Positions 34,198 to 42,271 of a stretch of 64,000 nt of DNA are shown one piece after another (positions within the stretch are counted from its first letter, which is position 1; the number at the start of each line of letters is the position of its first letter). The translations under genes and the position numbers were made by a program. The stretch is from the NCBI RefSeq assembly GCF_002914585.1, contig NZ_PDDM01000001.1, forward strand, positions 62,001 through 126,000. Reading direction: 5' to 3'. Origin of the DNA: Pseudanabaena sp. BC1403. GTDB lineage: Bacteria; Cyanobacteriota; Cyanobacteriia; Pseudanabaenales; Pseudanabaenaceae. Below the pieces are notes generated by a model. That model did not search any database and was not told where the DNA came from. It was given only the letters and a program-made list of their open reading frames with translations.

Positions 34198-34422
34198 ATG
34201 GCAGTCGAGAAAGTCAACTCTTCCTCTAGCTTGGCGGAAGTCATTGATCGCATTTTGGATAAGGGCATCGTCATTGATGCATGGGTAAGAGTCTCTTTGG
34301 GGGGAATCGAACTATTTTCAATCGAAGCTCGTGTAGTTATTGCCTCGGTAGAAACATACCTCAAGTATGCTGAAGCTGTTGGTTTGACGACATCGACGGC
34401 AGTAAACAAAAGTTATTCATAA
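34198..34422 (+). CDS. gvpA: gas vesicle structural protein GvpA
   Basis: The 74-residue protein is nearly identical in pattern to cyanobacterial GvpA, the rib protein of gas vesicles: [34 protein letters not shown] and [13 protein letters not shown] are intact. Differences fall in the normally hydrophobic core: [15 protein letters not shown] where SLVGIELLAIEARIV is usual. AAGGAG precedes the ATG. No gvpC, N, J, K, F/L, G, V or W gene is in the window. The gene sits between two copies of the 3' end of the HAD-ATPase gene and shares the upstream motif of stress genes. Confidence 0.95.
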   Translation: MAVEKVNSSSSLAEVIDRILDKGIVIDAWVRVSLGGIELFSIEARVVIASVETYLKYAEAVGLTTSTAVNKSYS

Positions 34423-34500
34423 TAACTTTTACCATTTTTCCCTTAAGAGTAAATTTAGTTTTCTGACTATAAAATAGTCACTGTATAAAAACGAATCTAG

Positions 34501-34590
34501 TTGATCGAAAAAACTACAGATCTCTCGCCTGCTGATAGTCGCGATCGCATTAAAACCGTGATCGAAAAACGCTACACCATAACTGTTTGA
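34501..34590 (+). pseudogene. duplicated 3' end of the HAD-ATPase gene
   Basis: Reads LIEKTTDLSPADSRDRIKTV then IEKRYTITV-stop, matching the last residues of the gene ending at 34075 (ETTSYLSPVDSRDRIKSAIE, NRYTLPA). Only ~30 codons remain. It is followed by another copy of the upstream motif, as the original 3' end is, indicating a segmental duplication. Confidence 0.85.
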
Positions 34591-34662
34591 GACCATATCT
34601 TAATCAAGAATATTTAGACGATCTCCATCCCAATCCTTAAGCTGCTATTAAACTTTATCTGT

Positions 34663-34710
34663 AATCAATCAATTCATTCATGATGTCAAACATGGCTATG
34701 TCAAGTTTGA
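34663..34710 (+). promoter_or_regulatory. stress-island upstream motif before the barrel gene
   Basis: AATCAATCAATTCATTCATG then ATGTCAAACATGGCTATGTC, 85 bp before the ATG at 34748. It is closest to the gvpA copy, as expected from duplication. Confidence 0.6.
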
Positions 34711-34747
34711 TATGTAGAGAACTGTATGATTTACAAAGAGAAAATCC

Positions 34748-35482
34748 ATGAAATTCAATTTTTCCGTTGGCATCTTTCTATTAATGATTGGGAATTCTAT
34801 TGCTGGAGTAGAAGCTCAGACAACTAATTCATCTCCATGTGGATGGGTAAAGAGCTGTTCGAGCACACTCAACAAGAAGGAAATCAGTAGATCTATACCG
34901 CCTTCGACAAGTTTAGAGGCTGCTCAAAGTCCCATTCAATTGCCAGAAGGCGAAGTGTCAACAGTAGCAGAACTGACAGCCGTACCTCAACAAAATTTAG
35001 GCATTATTAAAAGATCTGACAACTTCATTGCGCAAATTACCCCTCCGACTGATAGTAATGGCAACCGCATATTTAGGTCTACTCGTTCTGGTCCCAGCTA
35101 TTTTGGAGGTGGAGCTAACTTCGGATTAACTGGTGGAAGTGATTTAGGTGGTACAAGCTTTGCCGTTATTAGCAAACTCGGTTTGACTGAGACTATATCA
35201 GTGCGTCCAAATGTTCTAATCCTGAGAGACTTTGCAACCATTCTACTTCCTGTAACTTATGATTTTGCTCCGCAGCAGCCTTTTGGAGATTTTCAGTTCT
35301 CTCCTTATCTAGGTGGTGGAATTGCAATTAATACTGGTTCTAACAGTAGTGTAGGTTTATTGCTTACGGGAGGTATTGACATCCCTCTATCATCCACATT
35401 CACGATTAATGTAGCTGCAAATCTAGCCTTTTTGCGTACAACTGATTTGGGCATTCTGGTTGGTATTGGCTATAACTTTTAA
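34748..35482 (+). CDS. predicted outer-membrane beta-barrel protein
   Basis: The 244-residue protein has a signal peptide (KFNFSVGIFLLMIGNSIAGV-EAQ), a Ser/Pro-rich spacer of ~80 residues, and a C-terminal barrel-like domain with alternating strands ending in an aromatic residue (SYFGGGANFGLTGGSDLGGT, ISVRPNVLILRDFATILLPV, DFQFSPYLGGGIAINTG, LGILVGIGYNF). The C-terminal phenylalanine is typical of outer-membrane proteins. The ligand is unknown. It is controlled like gvpA if the shared motif is functional. Confidence 0.75.
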   Translation: MKFNFSVGIFLLMIGNSIAGVEAQTTNSSPCGWVKSCSSTLNKKEISRSIPPSTSLEAAQSPIQLPEGEVSTVAELTAVPQQNLGIIKRSDNFIAQITPPTDSNGNRIFRSTRSGPSYFGGGANFGLTGGSDLGGTSFAVISKLGLTETISVRPNVLILRDFATILLPVTYDFAPQQPFGDFQFSPYLGGGIAINTGSNSSVGLLLTGGIDIPLSSTFTINVAANLAFLRTTDLGILVGIGYNF

Positions 35483-35493
35483 ATTTTGTGAGT

Positions 35494-35542
35494 AAGAGAT
35501 TTTTTAAAAGTGTTGCAGAACAACACTTTTAAAAAATCTCTT
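35494..35542 (+). terminator. hairpin after the barrel gene
   Basis: 22-bp arms AAGAGATTTTTTAAAAGTGT plus TG around CAGAA. The inner AAAAGTGTTG/CAACACTTTT is shared with the F element at 5608. Confidence 0.75.
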
Positions 35543-35735
35543 TTAAAAAATCTCTTGGTTTTTAAGAAATCGCAAGGCACTGCATGTTCACTTCTAAGCT
35601 GCCATGATTAATATTTAAGAAGTATTCATGCAGAGTATACGTTGTTAGCTATTCTGCAACATGATTTCCACCATAAGCATGAGATTGTATGGGAAGTTGC
35701 GAGATAAATAGATTTTAATTTTTGGAGAAATGACT

Positions 35736-35942
35736 ATGCAAACTAACAACCCACAAGCTGAAGCTGCCGAAGTAATGATGCGTAATTCATGGATTACAGG
35801 ATTTACTCCTCAAGCAGAACTTTGGAACGGTCGTCTTGCTATGATTGGCTTTGTATCTGCGATCGCAATTGAATTGTTGACCCATCATGGGGTTCTGCGT
35901 TTCTGGGGTATTTTATCGTCAGGGGTAGTTCCAGGTTCATAG
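35736..35942 (+). CDS. high-light-inducible protein (Hlip/Scp)
   Basis: The 68-residue protein has the one-helix chlorophyll-binding motif ELWNGRLAMIGFVSAIAIEL near residues 30-50, with the Glu and Asn pigment ligands and GRLAMIGF. Hlips bind chlorophyll and carotenoid in thylakoids and dissipate energy during photosystem II repair. GGAG lies 8 bases before this ATG; an in-frame ATG 6 bp earlier is too close to it. A rubredoxin-like ORF follows. Confidence 0.95.
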   Translation: MQTNNPQAEAAEVMMRNSWITGFTPQAELWNGRLAMIGFVSAIAIELLTHHGVLRFWGILSSGVVPGS

Positions 35943-35998
35943 ATGCTCTGGCAAATTGCTCTGGCAAATCCACTTTTTTTATAAATTTGGAGTCAAAA

Positions 35999-36136
35999 AT
36001 GCAAAAGTATATCTGTAAAACCTATGGATATGCCAACGATCCCACAGTTGACGCTCCAGACTCAGGCATCGAACTTGACACTCCTTTTGGACTTTGCCCG
36101 ATGATTGGGTTTGTCCCCGAAGATACGCCAGCATAA
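35999..36136 (+). CDS. short rubredoxin-like protein lacking two iron-ligand cysteines
   Basis: The 45-residue ORF reads MQKYICKTYGYANDPTVDAP, DSGIELDTPFGLCPMIGFVP, EDTPA. It follows the rubredoxin template (KYxCxxCGYxYDPxxGDPDxGIxPGTPFxxxPxxWxCPxCG) but has only one cysteine in each of the two CxxC sites (C6 and C33). It therefore cannot bind iron in the usual way. TTTGGAG lies 7 bp upstream. It lies 56 bp after the Hlip gene, and rubredoxins do act in photosystem assembly, so a linked role is plausible. It could also be a decaying gene. Confidence 0.6.
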   Translation: MQKYICKTYGYANDPTVDAPDSGIELDTPFGLCPMIGFVPEDTPA

Positions 36137-36170
36137 GGATGTTCCATACATGGAATCAGTCTAATCTCCC

Positions 36171-36275
36171 AATACCAAAACACAAAGTGGCGTAGCCACT
36201 TTGTGTTTTTAGAACCCTGACAGGGTTTGGTTTTTAACTCATAGAAGTGTTGTCACACTTTTGTGAATTAGTATT
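36171..36275. repeat. A-type multi-hairpin element
   Basis: AATACCAAAACACAAAGTGG hairpin, small AACCCT/AGGGTT hairpin, then GAAGTGTTGTCACACTTTTG and AATTAGTATT. Same parts as 17027 in the opposite order. Confidence 0.8.
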
Positions 36276-36638
36276 ACTGAGATTTGGCAGACAGCTATCT
36301 GCTATCTACTGATGCTGTGTGCCAAACTTTCTGCTATTTGTCCTAACTATCCCTCATTTGCCATAACATATCGTTTTTCCCAATGACTCAAATTCTTTGC
36401 CCTGTGTAGACCTATTTTTAGAGAAGCCCGTAAAGAACTGGGAACTCCTGCGGAGATTTTGATTCAGCCTTACTAAATTATTACAAAATTCTGCATAAGT
36501 AATTATTGCAATTAAGATGCTTTAATGAATTTTATGGATAAGCTGTAGTGATTTCCTTGGCAGCTATATCTTGTCAAGGCTAACAGGGTGCACAAACGAT
36601 GCAAAAATAGTAGATCGATTCTACTGGAGAAAGATTAG
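36276..36638. other. gene-free region upstream of lpdA
   Basis: About 360 bp with no convincing ORF or hairpin. GGAGAAAGATTAG lies before the lpdA GTG. The promoter must lie here but cannot be placed. Confidence 0.4.
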
Positions 36639-38042
36639 GTGTCGGACAAATTTGATTACGATTTGATCATTATTGGCGCTGGTGTTGGTGGACATGGCGC
36701 AGCCCTCCATGCAGTCGCTTGTGGCTTAAAAACAGCGATCGTTGAAGATGGTGTGATGGGCGGAACCTGCGTCAATCGCGGTTGTATTCCTTCAAAGGCA
36801 CTATTGGCGGCTTCGGGACGTGTACGGGAAATGCGAGCAAAGTCTCACCTTAAAGCGTTAGGAATTGAGGTAGGTGAAGTGAATTTTGATCGCGGCGCGA
36901 TCGCAAGTCATGCCGACAACTTAGTACTGAAATTGCGCGGCGACTTGACCAATAGCCTCAAACGATTAGGCGTAAATATTTTGGAAGGTCGTGGTCGTGT
37001 AGCAGGTGTGCAAAAAGTCAGCGTTGGCGATAAGACTTACACCACCAAAGACATTATTCTTGCCACTGGTTCCGAGCCATTTGTTCCTCGCGGTATTCAA
37101 ATCGATGGCAAAACCGTCTATACAAGCGATCAGGCTGTACGTTTAGAAACCTTGCCCCAATGGGTCGCGATTATCGGTAGCGGCTATATCGGTCTCGAAT
37201 TTGCGGATGTCTATACGGCGCTTGGTTCTGAAGTAACGATGATCGAAGCTTTGGATGTATTGATGCCAGGATTCGATCCTGATATTGCCAAGATTGCCGA
37301 GCGCGTATTGCTGAAGCCTCGCGACATCGAAACCAGAACTGGCGTATTTGCCACCAAAATTACCGCAGGTTCACCTGTCAAGATTGAGCTAACTGATGCT
37401 AAGACCAAGAAAGTTATTGAGGTCTTAGAAGTAGATGCTTGCTTAGTCGCCACAGGTCGGATTCCGCTAACTAAGGATCTTGGTTTAGAAACTGTGGGTA
37501 TTGCGCCAAATCAACGCGGATTTATTGATGTTGATGACACAATGGCAACTTCAGTTCCACATCTATGGGCAATCGGTGATGCTACTGGCAAAATGATGTT
37601 AGCTCATGCTGCTTCGGCTCAAGGTATTGTCGCTGTCGAAAATATTTGCGATCGCCCTGCAACAGTCGATTATCAGAGCATTCCTGCGGCGGCGTTCACC
37701 CATCCTGAAGTTAGCTTTGTCGGCTTGACCGAACCACAGGCAAAGGAAAAGGGTGCGGCGGAAGGCTTTAAGGTTGGCACTGCTAAGTCTTACTTTAAGG
37801 GCAATTCCAAAGCGATCGCAGAGGGAGAAACCGATGGTCTCGCGAAGATTGTTTACCGTGAAGATACTGGCGAGCTTTTGGGTGTGCATATCATTGGTAT
37901 CCATGCTTCGGACTTGATTCATGAGGCATCGGCAGCAATACGCGATCGGCAAACGGTGCAGAAGTTAGCGACGATTGTTCACGCGCACCCAACGCTCAGC
38001 GAAGTCTTGGATGAGGCTTACAAACGCGCCGCACATATTTAA
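36639..38042 (+). CDS. lpdA: dihydrolipoyl dehydrogenase
   Basis: Lpd (E3) re-oxidises the lipoyl groups of pyruvate dehydrogenase and the glycine cleavage system. The 467-residue FAD enzyme has [18 protein letters not shown] at the N-terminus, the redox disulfide [16 protein letters not shown] near residue 45, the NAD-binding [15 protein letters not shown] near 180, and the C-terminal catalytic [14 protein letters not shown]. The start is GTG with a good GGAG site. Followed by a terminator. Confidence 0.95.
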   Translation: MSDKFDYDLIIIGAGVGGHGAALHAVACGLKTAIVEDGVMGGTCVNRGCIPSKALLAASGRVREMRAKSHLKALGIEVGEVNFDRGAIASHADNLVLKLRGDLTNSLKRLGVNILEGRGRVAGVQKVSVGDKTYTTKDIILATGSEPFVPRGIQIDGKTVYTSDQAVRLETLPQWVAIIGSGYIGLEFADVYTALGSEVTMIEALDVLMPGFDPDIAKIAERVLLKPRDIETRTGVFATKITAGSPVKIELTDAKTKKVIEVLEVDACLVATGRIPLTKDLGLETVGIAPNQRGFIDVDDTMATSVPHLWAIGDATGKMMLAHAASAQGIVAVENICDRPATVDYQSIPAAAFTHPEVSFVGLTEPQAKEKGAAEGFKVGTAKSYFKGNSKAIAEGETDGLAKIVYREDTGELLGVHIIGIHASDLIHEASAAIRDRQTVQKLATIVHAHPTLSEVLDEAYKRAAHI

Positions 38043-38044
38043 TT

Positions 38045-38073
38045 AAAAAAGCATCCCGATGGGGTGCTTTTTT
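38045..38073 (+). terminator. lpdA terminator
   Basis: AAAAAAGCATCCC pairs with GGGGTGCTTTTTT around GAT. Confidence 0.9.
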
Positions 38074-38437
38074 TATGTCCATTTGCGATCGCGATTAAAA
38101 TCCAAATCTCCGCGTCCTAAAAACTATTTGAGAATATCTATCTGTTACCTACTACCAGAAAGTTGCAAATATTTGAGTTTAAAAGTGTCTGCGACAAATT
38201 TTAGCTTGCTCCGTTCCAAAAACGCTCTATGAAGTCTAGATATTTGCAACAAAAACGATCAAGCAATTTTTACGTTGATGACTACTTTCAAGGGGCTAGG
38301 TTAGTCAAAATTACGAGATCGGATAAATTCACACAATAAAGCAATATATTCTGATTTTTTAGTGTAGCATACAGTAACACTACCTAGAGTTAATAAGAGA
38401 TACTATATTGATAGTCATTGTTAGAGAGTAAAATCTT
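38074..38437. other. gene-free region upstream of the ribbon-helix-helix cassette
   Basis: About 360 bp without a plausible gene. GTTGCAAATATTTGAG at ~38163 and GATATTTGCAAC at ~38240 form a distant inverted pair. A promoter for the cassette is expected in the AT-rich 38330-38430 part. Confidence 0.4.
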
Positions 38438-38653
38438 GTGAATGAGTTGCTTGTGAAGACCTTGCCATCAAAATTACCTAGAGTCGCCGTCTATCTCGAT
38501 GCTGACATGAAAAAAGATTTGGAGACACTTGCTAAATTAGATAAGCGAAGCGTTTCTAACCTCATCTATGCTTGGGTTGTAGATAATATTGAGGCTGCCA
38601 AGCGAGAGGGAAAATTAGGCGATCGCACCAGTACCAATAGTCAAAAATCATGA
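38438..38653 (+). CDS. ribbon-helix-helix (CopG-like) small DNA-binding protein
   Basis: The 71-residue protein has a short beta strand then two helices typical of CopG/Arc regulators (KLPRVAVYLDADMKKDLETL, AKLDKRSVSNLIYAWVVDNI). It starts at GTG and its TGA overlaps the next ATG by 4 bases (ATGA). It probably represses its own two-gene operon. The arrangement is like a toxin-antitoxin or plasmid-partition pair, but the partner is not a recognised toxin. Confidence 0.7.
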   Translation: MNELLVKTLPSKLPRVAVYLDADMKKDLETLAKLDKRSVSNLIYAWVVDNIEAAKREGKLGDRTSTNSQKS

Positions 38654-39222
38654 GTAAGTCCATAAAAGCAACCCGCGCAACTGTTGCGATCAGTGGTTTA
38701 ACCGTTGATGCTTTCATGCTCCCTGACGGGAGTTATCGAATGTCGCAAACACAAGCGGCTGAATGTATTGGTGATGATGCTGTTTACGCCCGAAACTTTT
38801 TAATCTCTAAGCCATTCAAAAGCTTACGAGGTGAAGGTTATACGCCCGAAACTTTTGAGGTTGAACCAACTAAATCAGTTAGAGGACAAACACGCATTCA
38901 AGGATGGTCACTTGATGTTGTCTATGCCTACTGGGTTTATAGGTGTTTTAAGGGCAGTAAATCAGCATTTAGCCTTGTTATAGCGCTCGGTACAGAGTCC
39001 TTAGAACGTAGATTTGATGATGCTTTTGGCGTAGTTCGCACAGAACAAGAGCGGAATGATGCTACTACAGCAAGAATCAAAGCTCTCGAAAAAGATCTTG
39101 ATAATTTGGGTGAAGGCTTTGCGATCGATGCTGACAAGGATCGAGAAATTGCTTATTTGACTTCATTACTTAAAGAAAATGGTATCGAGCCTTATGGTTT
39201 ACCAAGTAGCGATCGCACTTAG
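38650..39222 (+). CDS. unrecognised protein with C-terminal coiled coil, coupled to an RHH gene
   Basis: The 190-residue protein has an N-terminal ~60 residues with a possible helix-turn-helix (YRMSQTQAAECIGDDAVYAR), a middle region with GQTRIQGWSLDVVYAYWVYR and SAFSLVIALGTESLERRFDD, and a C-terminal coiled coil (TTARIKALEKDLDNLGEGFA and on). I recall similar genes on cyanobacterial plasmids and phage-like islands, but I cannot name the family. It is cotranslated with the RHH gene and closed by its own terminator, so the pair is a self-contained cassette between lpdA and accC. Confidence 0.6.
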   Translation: MSKSIKATRATVAISGLTVDAFMLPDGSYRMSQTQAAECIGDDAVYARNFLISKPFKSLRGEGYTPETFEVEPTKSVRGQTRIQGWSLDVVYAYWVYRCFKGSKSAFSLVIALGTESLERRFDDAFGVVRTEQERNDATTARIKALEKDLDNLGEGFAIDADKDREIAYLTSLLKENGIEPYGLPSSDRT

Positions 39223-39227
39223 TTTTA

Positions 39228-39264
39228 AATAAAAAAAGCACCCCGTCGGGGTGCTTTTTTTATT
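39228..39264. terminator. bidirectional terminator
   Basis: AATAAAAAAAGCACCCC pairs with GGGGTGCTTTTTTTATT around GTC. The accC stop codon is in the right arm. Confidence 0.9.
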
Positions 39265-40624
39265 CTTGTTCCGCAAGTCTCGCTTGCAGCAATGGCACAT
39301 AGTTGGTGTACACATGCCCTAATCTAAATTCCTCATCATCTAAAACCTTCTGATGAAAAGGAATCGTCGTTGGTACGCCTGTAATGGCACATTCCCGCAA
39401 AGCCCGCTTCATGCGTAAAATCGCCGCATTGCGATCGCTACCCCAGACAATCAACTTCGCAATCAGCGAATCATAATAGGGGGGAATCACATAATCGGTA
39501 TAAACATGGGAATCCATGCGAACACCAGGCCCACCAGGAGGTAAATATCCACTGATGCGACCAGGATTCGGACGGAAATTGTGATCGGGATCTTCGGCAT
39601 TGATCCGACATTCGATCGCATGACCACGAATCTCTATTTCCTTTTGCTGGAATCGCAGCTTCTCGCCTTGGGCAACTCGTAACTGCTCGGCAATCAAGTC
39701 AATACCCGTGATCATCTCCGTTACAGGATGCTCGACTTGGATACGAGTATTCATTTCCATGAAATAAAACTTGCCGTATTTGTCCAGTAAAAACTCGACA
39801 GTACCCACACCGAGATAATTAATCGCTTTAGCCGCCTTTACCGCCGCATCACCCATTCTTTCACGCAATTTTGGATTGACGGCACTGCTAGGCGCTTCTT
39901 CTAGTAGTTTTTGGTGGCGACGTTGGATCGAGCAATCTCTTTCCCCCAAATGCACCACATGACCATGCATATCCGCCAAGATTTGCACTTCAATATGGCG
40001 TGGCTCCTCAATGACTTTCTCAATATAGACCCCACCATTCCCAAAAGCTGCTTCTGCCTCGCCTTGGGCAGCACGTAATAAACGTAATAAATCATCAGGA
40101 TTGATGACCAGACGCATACCGCGACCGCCACCACCTGCTGTCGCCTTAATCATGACGGGGTAGCCAATATCTTCAGCAATTTTGATCGCTTGCTCTTCCG
40201 ACTCGATTAAGCCTTCACTTCCAGGAATAGTCGGCACGCCCGCTTTCTGCATCGTCTTTTTGGCAGTGGACTTATCGCCCATTGAGCGGATCGAGTTAGG
40301 GCTTGGCCCCACAAACATCAAGTTATGATCAGCACAAATTTCGGCAAATCTGGCATTTTCTGATAAGAAGCCATAGCCAGGGTGAATAGCAGTGGCATTA
40401 TGGGTAAGAGCTGCCGAAATAATATTGGGAATATTTAGATAGCTTTTGCTGCTGGGCGAGTCGCCAATGCAGACAGCTTCATGGGCTAGTTGTACATGCA
40501 AAGAGTTGCGATCAACATCGGAATAAACAGCAACTGTCGGAATTCCGAGTTCTTCGCAAGTCCGAATAATTCGGAGGGCAATTTCACCTCGATTGGCAAT
40601 CAGTAGTTTGGCGATGGGAGCCAT
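39260..40624 (-). CDS. accC: acetyl-CoA carboxylase, biotin carboxylase subunit
   Basis: AccC carboxylates the biotin on AccB in the first step of fatty-acid synthesis. The 454-residue protein has [20 protein letters not shown] at the N-terminus, the ATP-grasp glycine loop [15 protein letters not shown] near residue 160, the metal/base region [20 protein letters not shown] near 290, and [16 protein letters not shown]. Length is standard. It is not next to accB here, which is usual for cyanobacteria. Confidence 0.97.
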   Translation of the reverse strand: MAPIAKLLIANRGEIALRIIRTCEELGIPTVAVYSDVDRNSLHVQLAHEAVCIGDSPSSKSYLNIPNIISAALTHNATAIHPGYGFLSENARFAEICADHNLMFVGPSPNSIRSMGDKSTAKKTMQKAGVPTIPGSEGLIESEEQAIKIAEDIGYPVMIKATAGGGGRGMRLVINPDDLLRLLRAAQGEAEAAFGNGGVYIEKVIEEPRHIEVQILADMHGHVVHLGERDCSIQRRHQKLLEEAPSSAVNPKLRERMGDAAVKAAKAINYLGVGTVEFLLDKYGKFYFMEMNTRIQVEHPVTEMITGIDLIAEQLRVAQGEKLRFQQKEIEIRGHAIECRINAEDPDHNFRPNPGRISGYLPPGGPGVRMDSHVYTDYVIPPYYDSLIAKLIVWGSDRNAAILRMKRALRECAITGVPTTIPFHQKVLDDEEFRLGHVYTNYVPLLQARLAEQE

Positions 40625-40853
40625 GTTTCAGAACGGTAATTGGTGTTAAGTGTTGGGTAATCGGTGATTGGTTGATCTGTTTTGGTAGGTTGCAAATCCC
40701 GATTGAGCTTTCAGTCATTGATTTACATTTTTGTTAGTAGTCGATGACCTAAAGCTTTTGAATTTTAACTTTTTTTGGTAGCTATATTGATTAAGTTTAT
40801 TGCTACTGACATCTCAAAAGAGGAGAGTTCGCGCAAAGCACTGCCATTCGTGA

Positions 40854-40900
40854 CCCAAGAATTGATTGGCGGCGCTTCGCGCCGCCAATCAATTCTTGGG
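40854..40900. repeat. 22-bp hairpin capped by GGCGGCGC-TTC-GCGCCGCC
   Basis: Arms CCCAAGAATTGATTGGCGGC plus GC. It lies in the ~480-bp gap upstream of accC, which otherwise holds no gene. Confidence 0.85.
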
Positions 40901-41000
40901 TTTTATGTACTGGTAAACTTGGCGACAGCTATAGGTTAGCTGAGCGAAATCGAAGCGATCGCGTAGGGCAACCATAATAAATTCATCCTATAAAATTTTA

Positions 41001-41046
41001 AGCTCTCTCAGATTTGATCAACTGGTGAATCAGATCTAAGAGAGCT
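41001..41046 (-). terminator. hairpin downstream of the zinc-ribbon gene
   Basis: AGCTCTCTCAGAT pairs with ATCTAAGAGAGCT (one mismatch) with extra pairing TTGATC/AATCA; A/T runs on both sides. Confidence 0.65.
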
Positions 41047-41106
41047 ATTTTTCTATTGTAGGTGCTTGCATCTAAATCCTAATTGCCTCGCCTTCTAACT
41101 ATGAAG

Positions 41107-41370
41107 CTAAGCGCTCACAGCAACAATATCTCTACGAGAATTATTGCTGTGAGGTTGTTGGGCTAGAGGTGTGAAGCGGATAGAAATTGGCTTGGGTCGT
41201 GGCTCTGATGGTAATCCTGGAGCATAGGACTCTAGAACATGGCCACTACGAGTACACATTACTAATAGATAGTCACATGCTTCGCATTGGGTCTTGACTT
41301 GAGCGAGATATGAAAGGTGGTGACGTTCAGCGATCGCACCACAATTAGGGCAATGTATAGATTCAATCAT
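41107..41370 (-). CDS. small zinc-ribbon protein (annotated as PriA-like in some cyanobacteria)
   Basis: The 87-residue protein has four cysteines as CPNCG near residue 7 and CEACD near residue 33, a zinc ribbon, then a basic/proline tail (LPSEPRPKPISIRFTPLAQQ). Small proteins of this type are often labelled replication-restart PriA in cyanobacterial genomes, but it has no helicase domain; I treat it as unknown. Confidence 0.7.
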   Translation of the reverse strand: MIESIHCPNCGAIAERHHLSYLAQVKTQCEACDYLLVMCTRSGHVLESYAPGLPSEPRPKPISIRFTPLAQQPHSNNSRRDIVAVSA

Positions 41371-41990
41371 TTCTGTTAAGTCCTTAAATATATAAGTAAA
41401 TTTAAATAAGTATTGATGAAAAAAATTTGAGCCAACTGAATTTATGAGAGATTTTTAATGAACTTAGAACTGTTACATTATTTTTCTCGATTATTGAGGC
41501 TTTGTAATGGGTTCATCACAAGAAATGGCTAAATTTATTAGGATTTAAAAATTCGCTAGGTCTTGTCAGAAGTATTTCTAAAGGAATAGTTAGAAATTTT
41601 AAATGAGTTTTGAAACTTAGTTTCAGACAAGTATGTGCGAGATAAACTTATAACATCAATTTCAATCATGCATCGATTATAAGCATCAAAAATGGGGATC
41701 ATTGCCAGATAGGCGATCCCCGCCTTATAAATGGGGAGAACTAATTACTAGACCCTGCTTGGCAGTAGGAGAGTGATTGATGATTAAAAAATAGTTAAAG
41801 AATAATATTCAACATAAAAAGTCATATAAATCTTTACAAGAATTGCATTGCTGAGTGAATATAAATTTTTTAAGAAATCTCATTATTTTAAATATTTCTT
41901 TACAGTAGCCAATAATTTAGTCAACAATCAGCAATTTAAATCATGTAACCAATTTTCGGATCTGCAACGCTTACCTTACTGCCATCCTGT
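41371..41990. other. gene-free AT-rich region
   Basis: No supported gene in about 620 bp. A stem GGGGATC/GATCCCC with a 14-base loop lies at ~41694-41721, followed by CGCCTTATAAATGGGGAGAA. This could belong to an untranslated RNA, but no known RNA family was recognised. Confidence 0.4.
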
Positions 41991-42234
41991 AATACCAATC
42001 CACAAAAGTGTGACAACACTTCTGTGGATTAAAAAGTAAACCCTGTAAGGGTTTTACAGTAATTCTCATTATGAAACCGATTTTGGTGTTTCCAGCGCCG
42101 AAGGCGTTGGAAACACCAAAATCGGTTGTTGGAAAGCCCGCCAACGGCGGGCTTTCCAACAACCGATTTTTATAATGAGAATTGCTGAGGGTTTTAAAAA
42201 CACAGAGTGGCGTAGCCACTTTGTGTTTTGGTAT
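41991..42234. repeat. A-type element interrupted by a B-type element
   Basis: The left part AATACCAATCCACAAAAGTG with its hairpin and CCCTGTAAGGGTTTTA is joined, after a 131-bp insertion (42057-42187), to AGGGTTTTAAAAACACAGAG and GTGGCGTAGCCACTTTGTGT, ending TTTTGGTAT. AGGGTTTTA is present on both sides of the insertion. Confidence 0.85.
42057..42187. mobile_element. B-type palindromic element carrying two inner hairpins
   Basis: Bounded by CAGTAATTCTCATTAT and ATAATGAGAATTGCTG and flanked by a perfect 9-bp duplication AGGGTTTTA. Its interior has GAAACCGATTTT, a GGTGTTTCCA.../...TGGAAACACC hairpin, a TTGGAAAGCCCGCC/GGCGGGCTTTCCAA hairpin and AACCGATTTTT. Confidence 0.85.
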
Positions 42235-42271
42235 AAATGAAATAATTTTTATGCTGTCTTGCATTCACCAA

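Noticed and set aside
36171-36275. Possible attachment site or integron recombination site
   Set aside because: The hairpin element recurs at other loci (17027, 41991, 63221) with no integrase or cassette nearby, so it is a dispersed repeat.
41107-41370. PriA helicase
   Set aside because: The product has only a zinc ribbon and no helicase motifs in 87 residues.
41694-41750. tRNA or known RNA family in the gap before gor
   Set aside because: The stem has no cloverleaf or T-loop consensus, and no known RNA was recognised.
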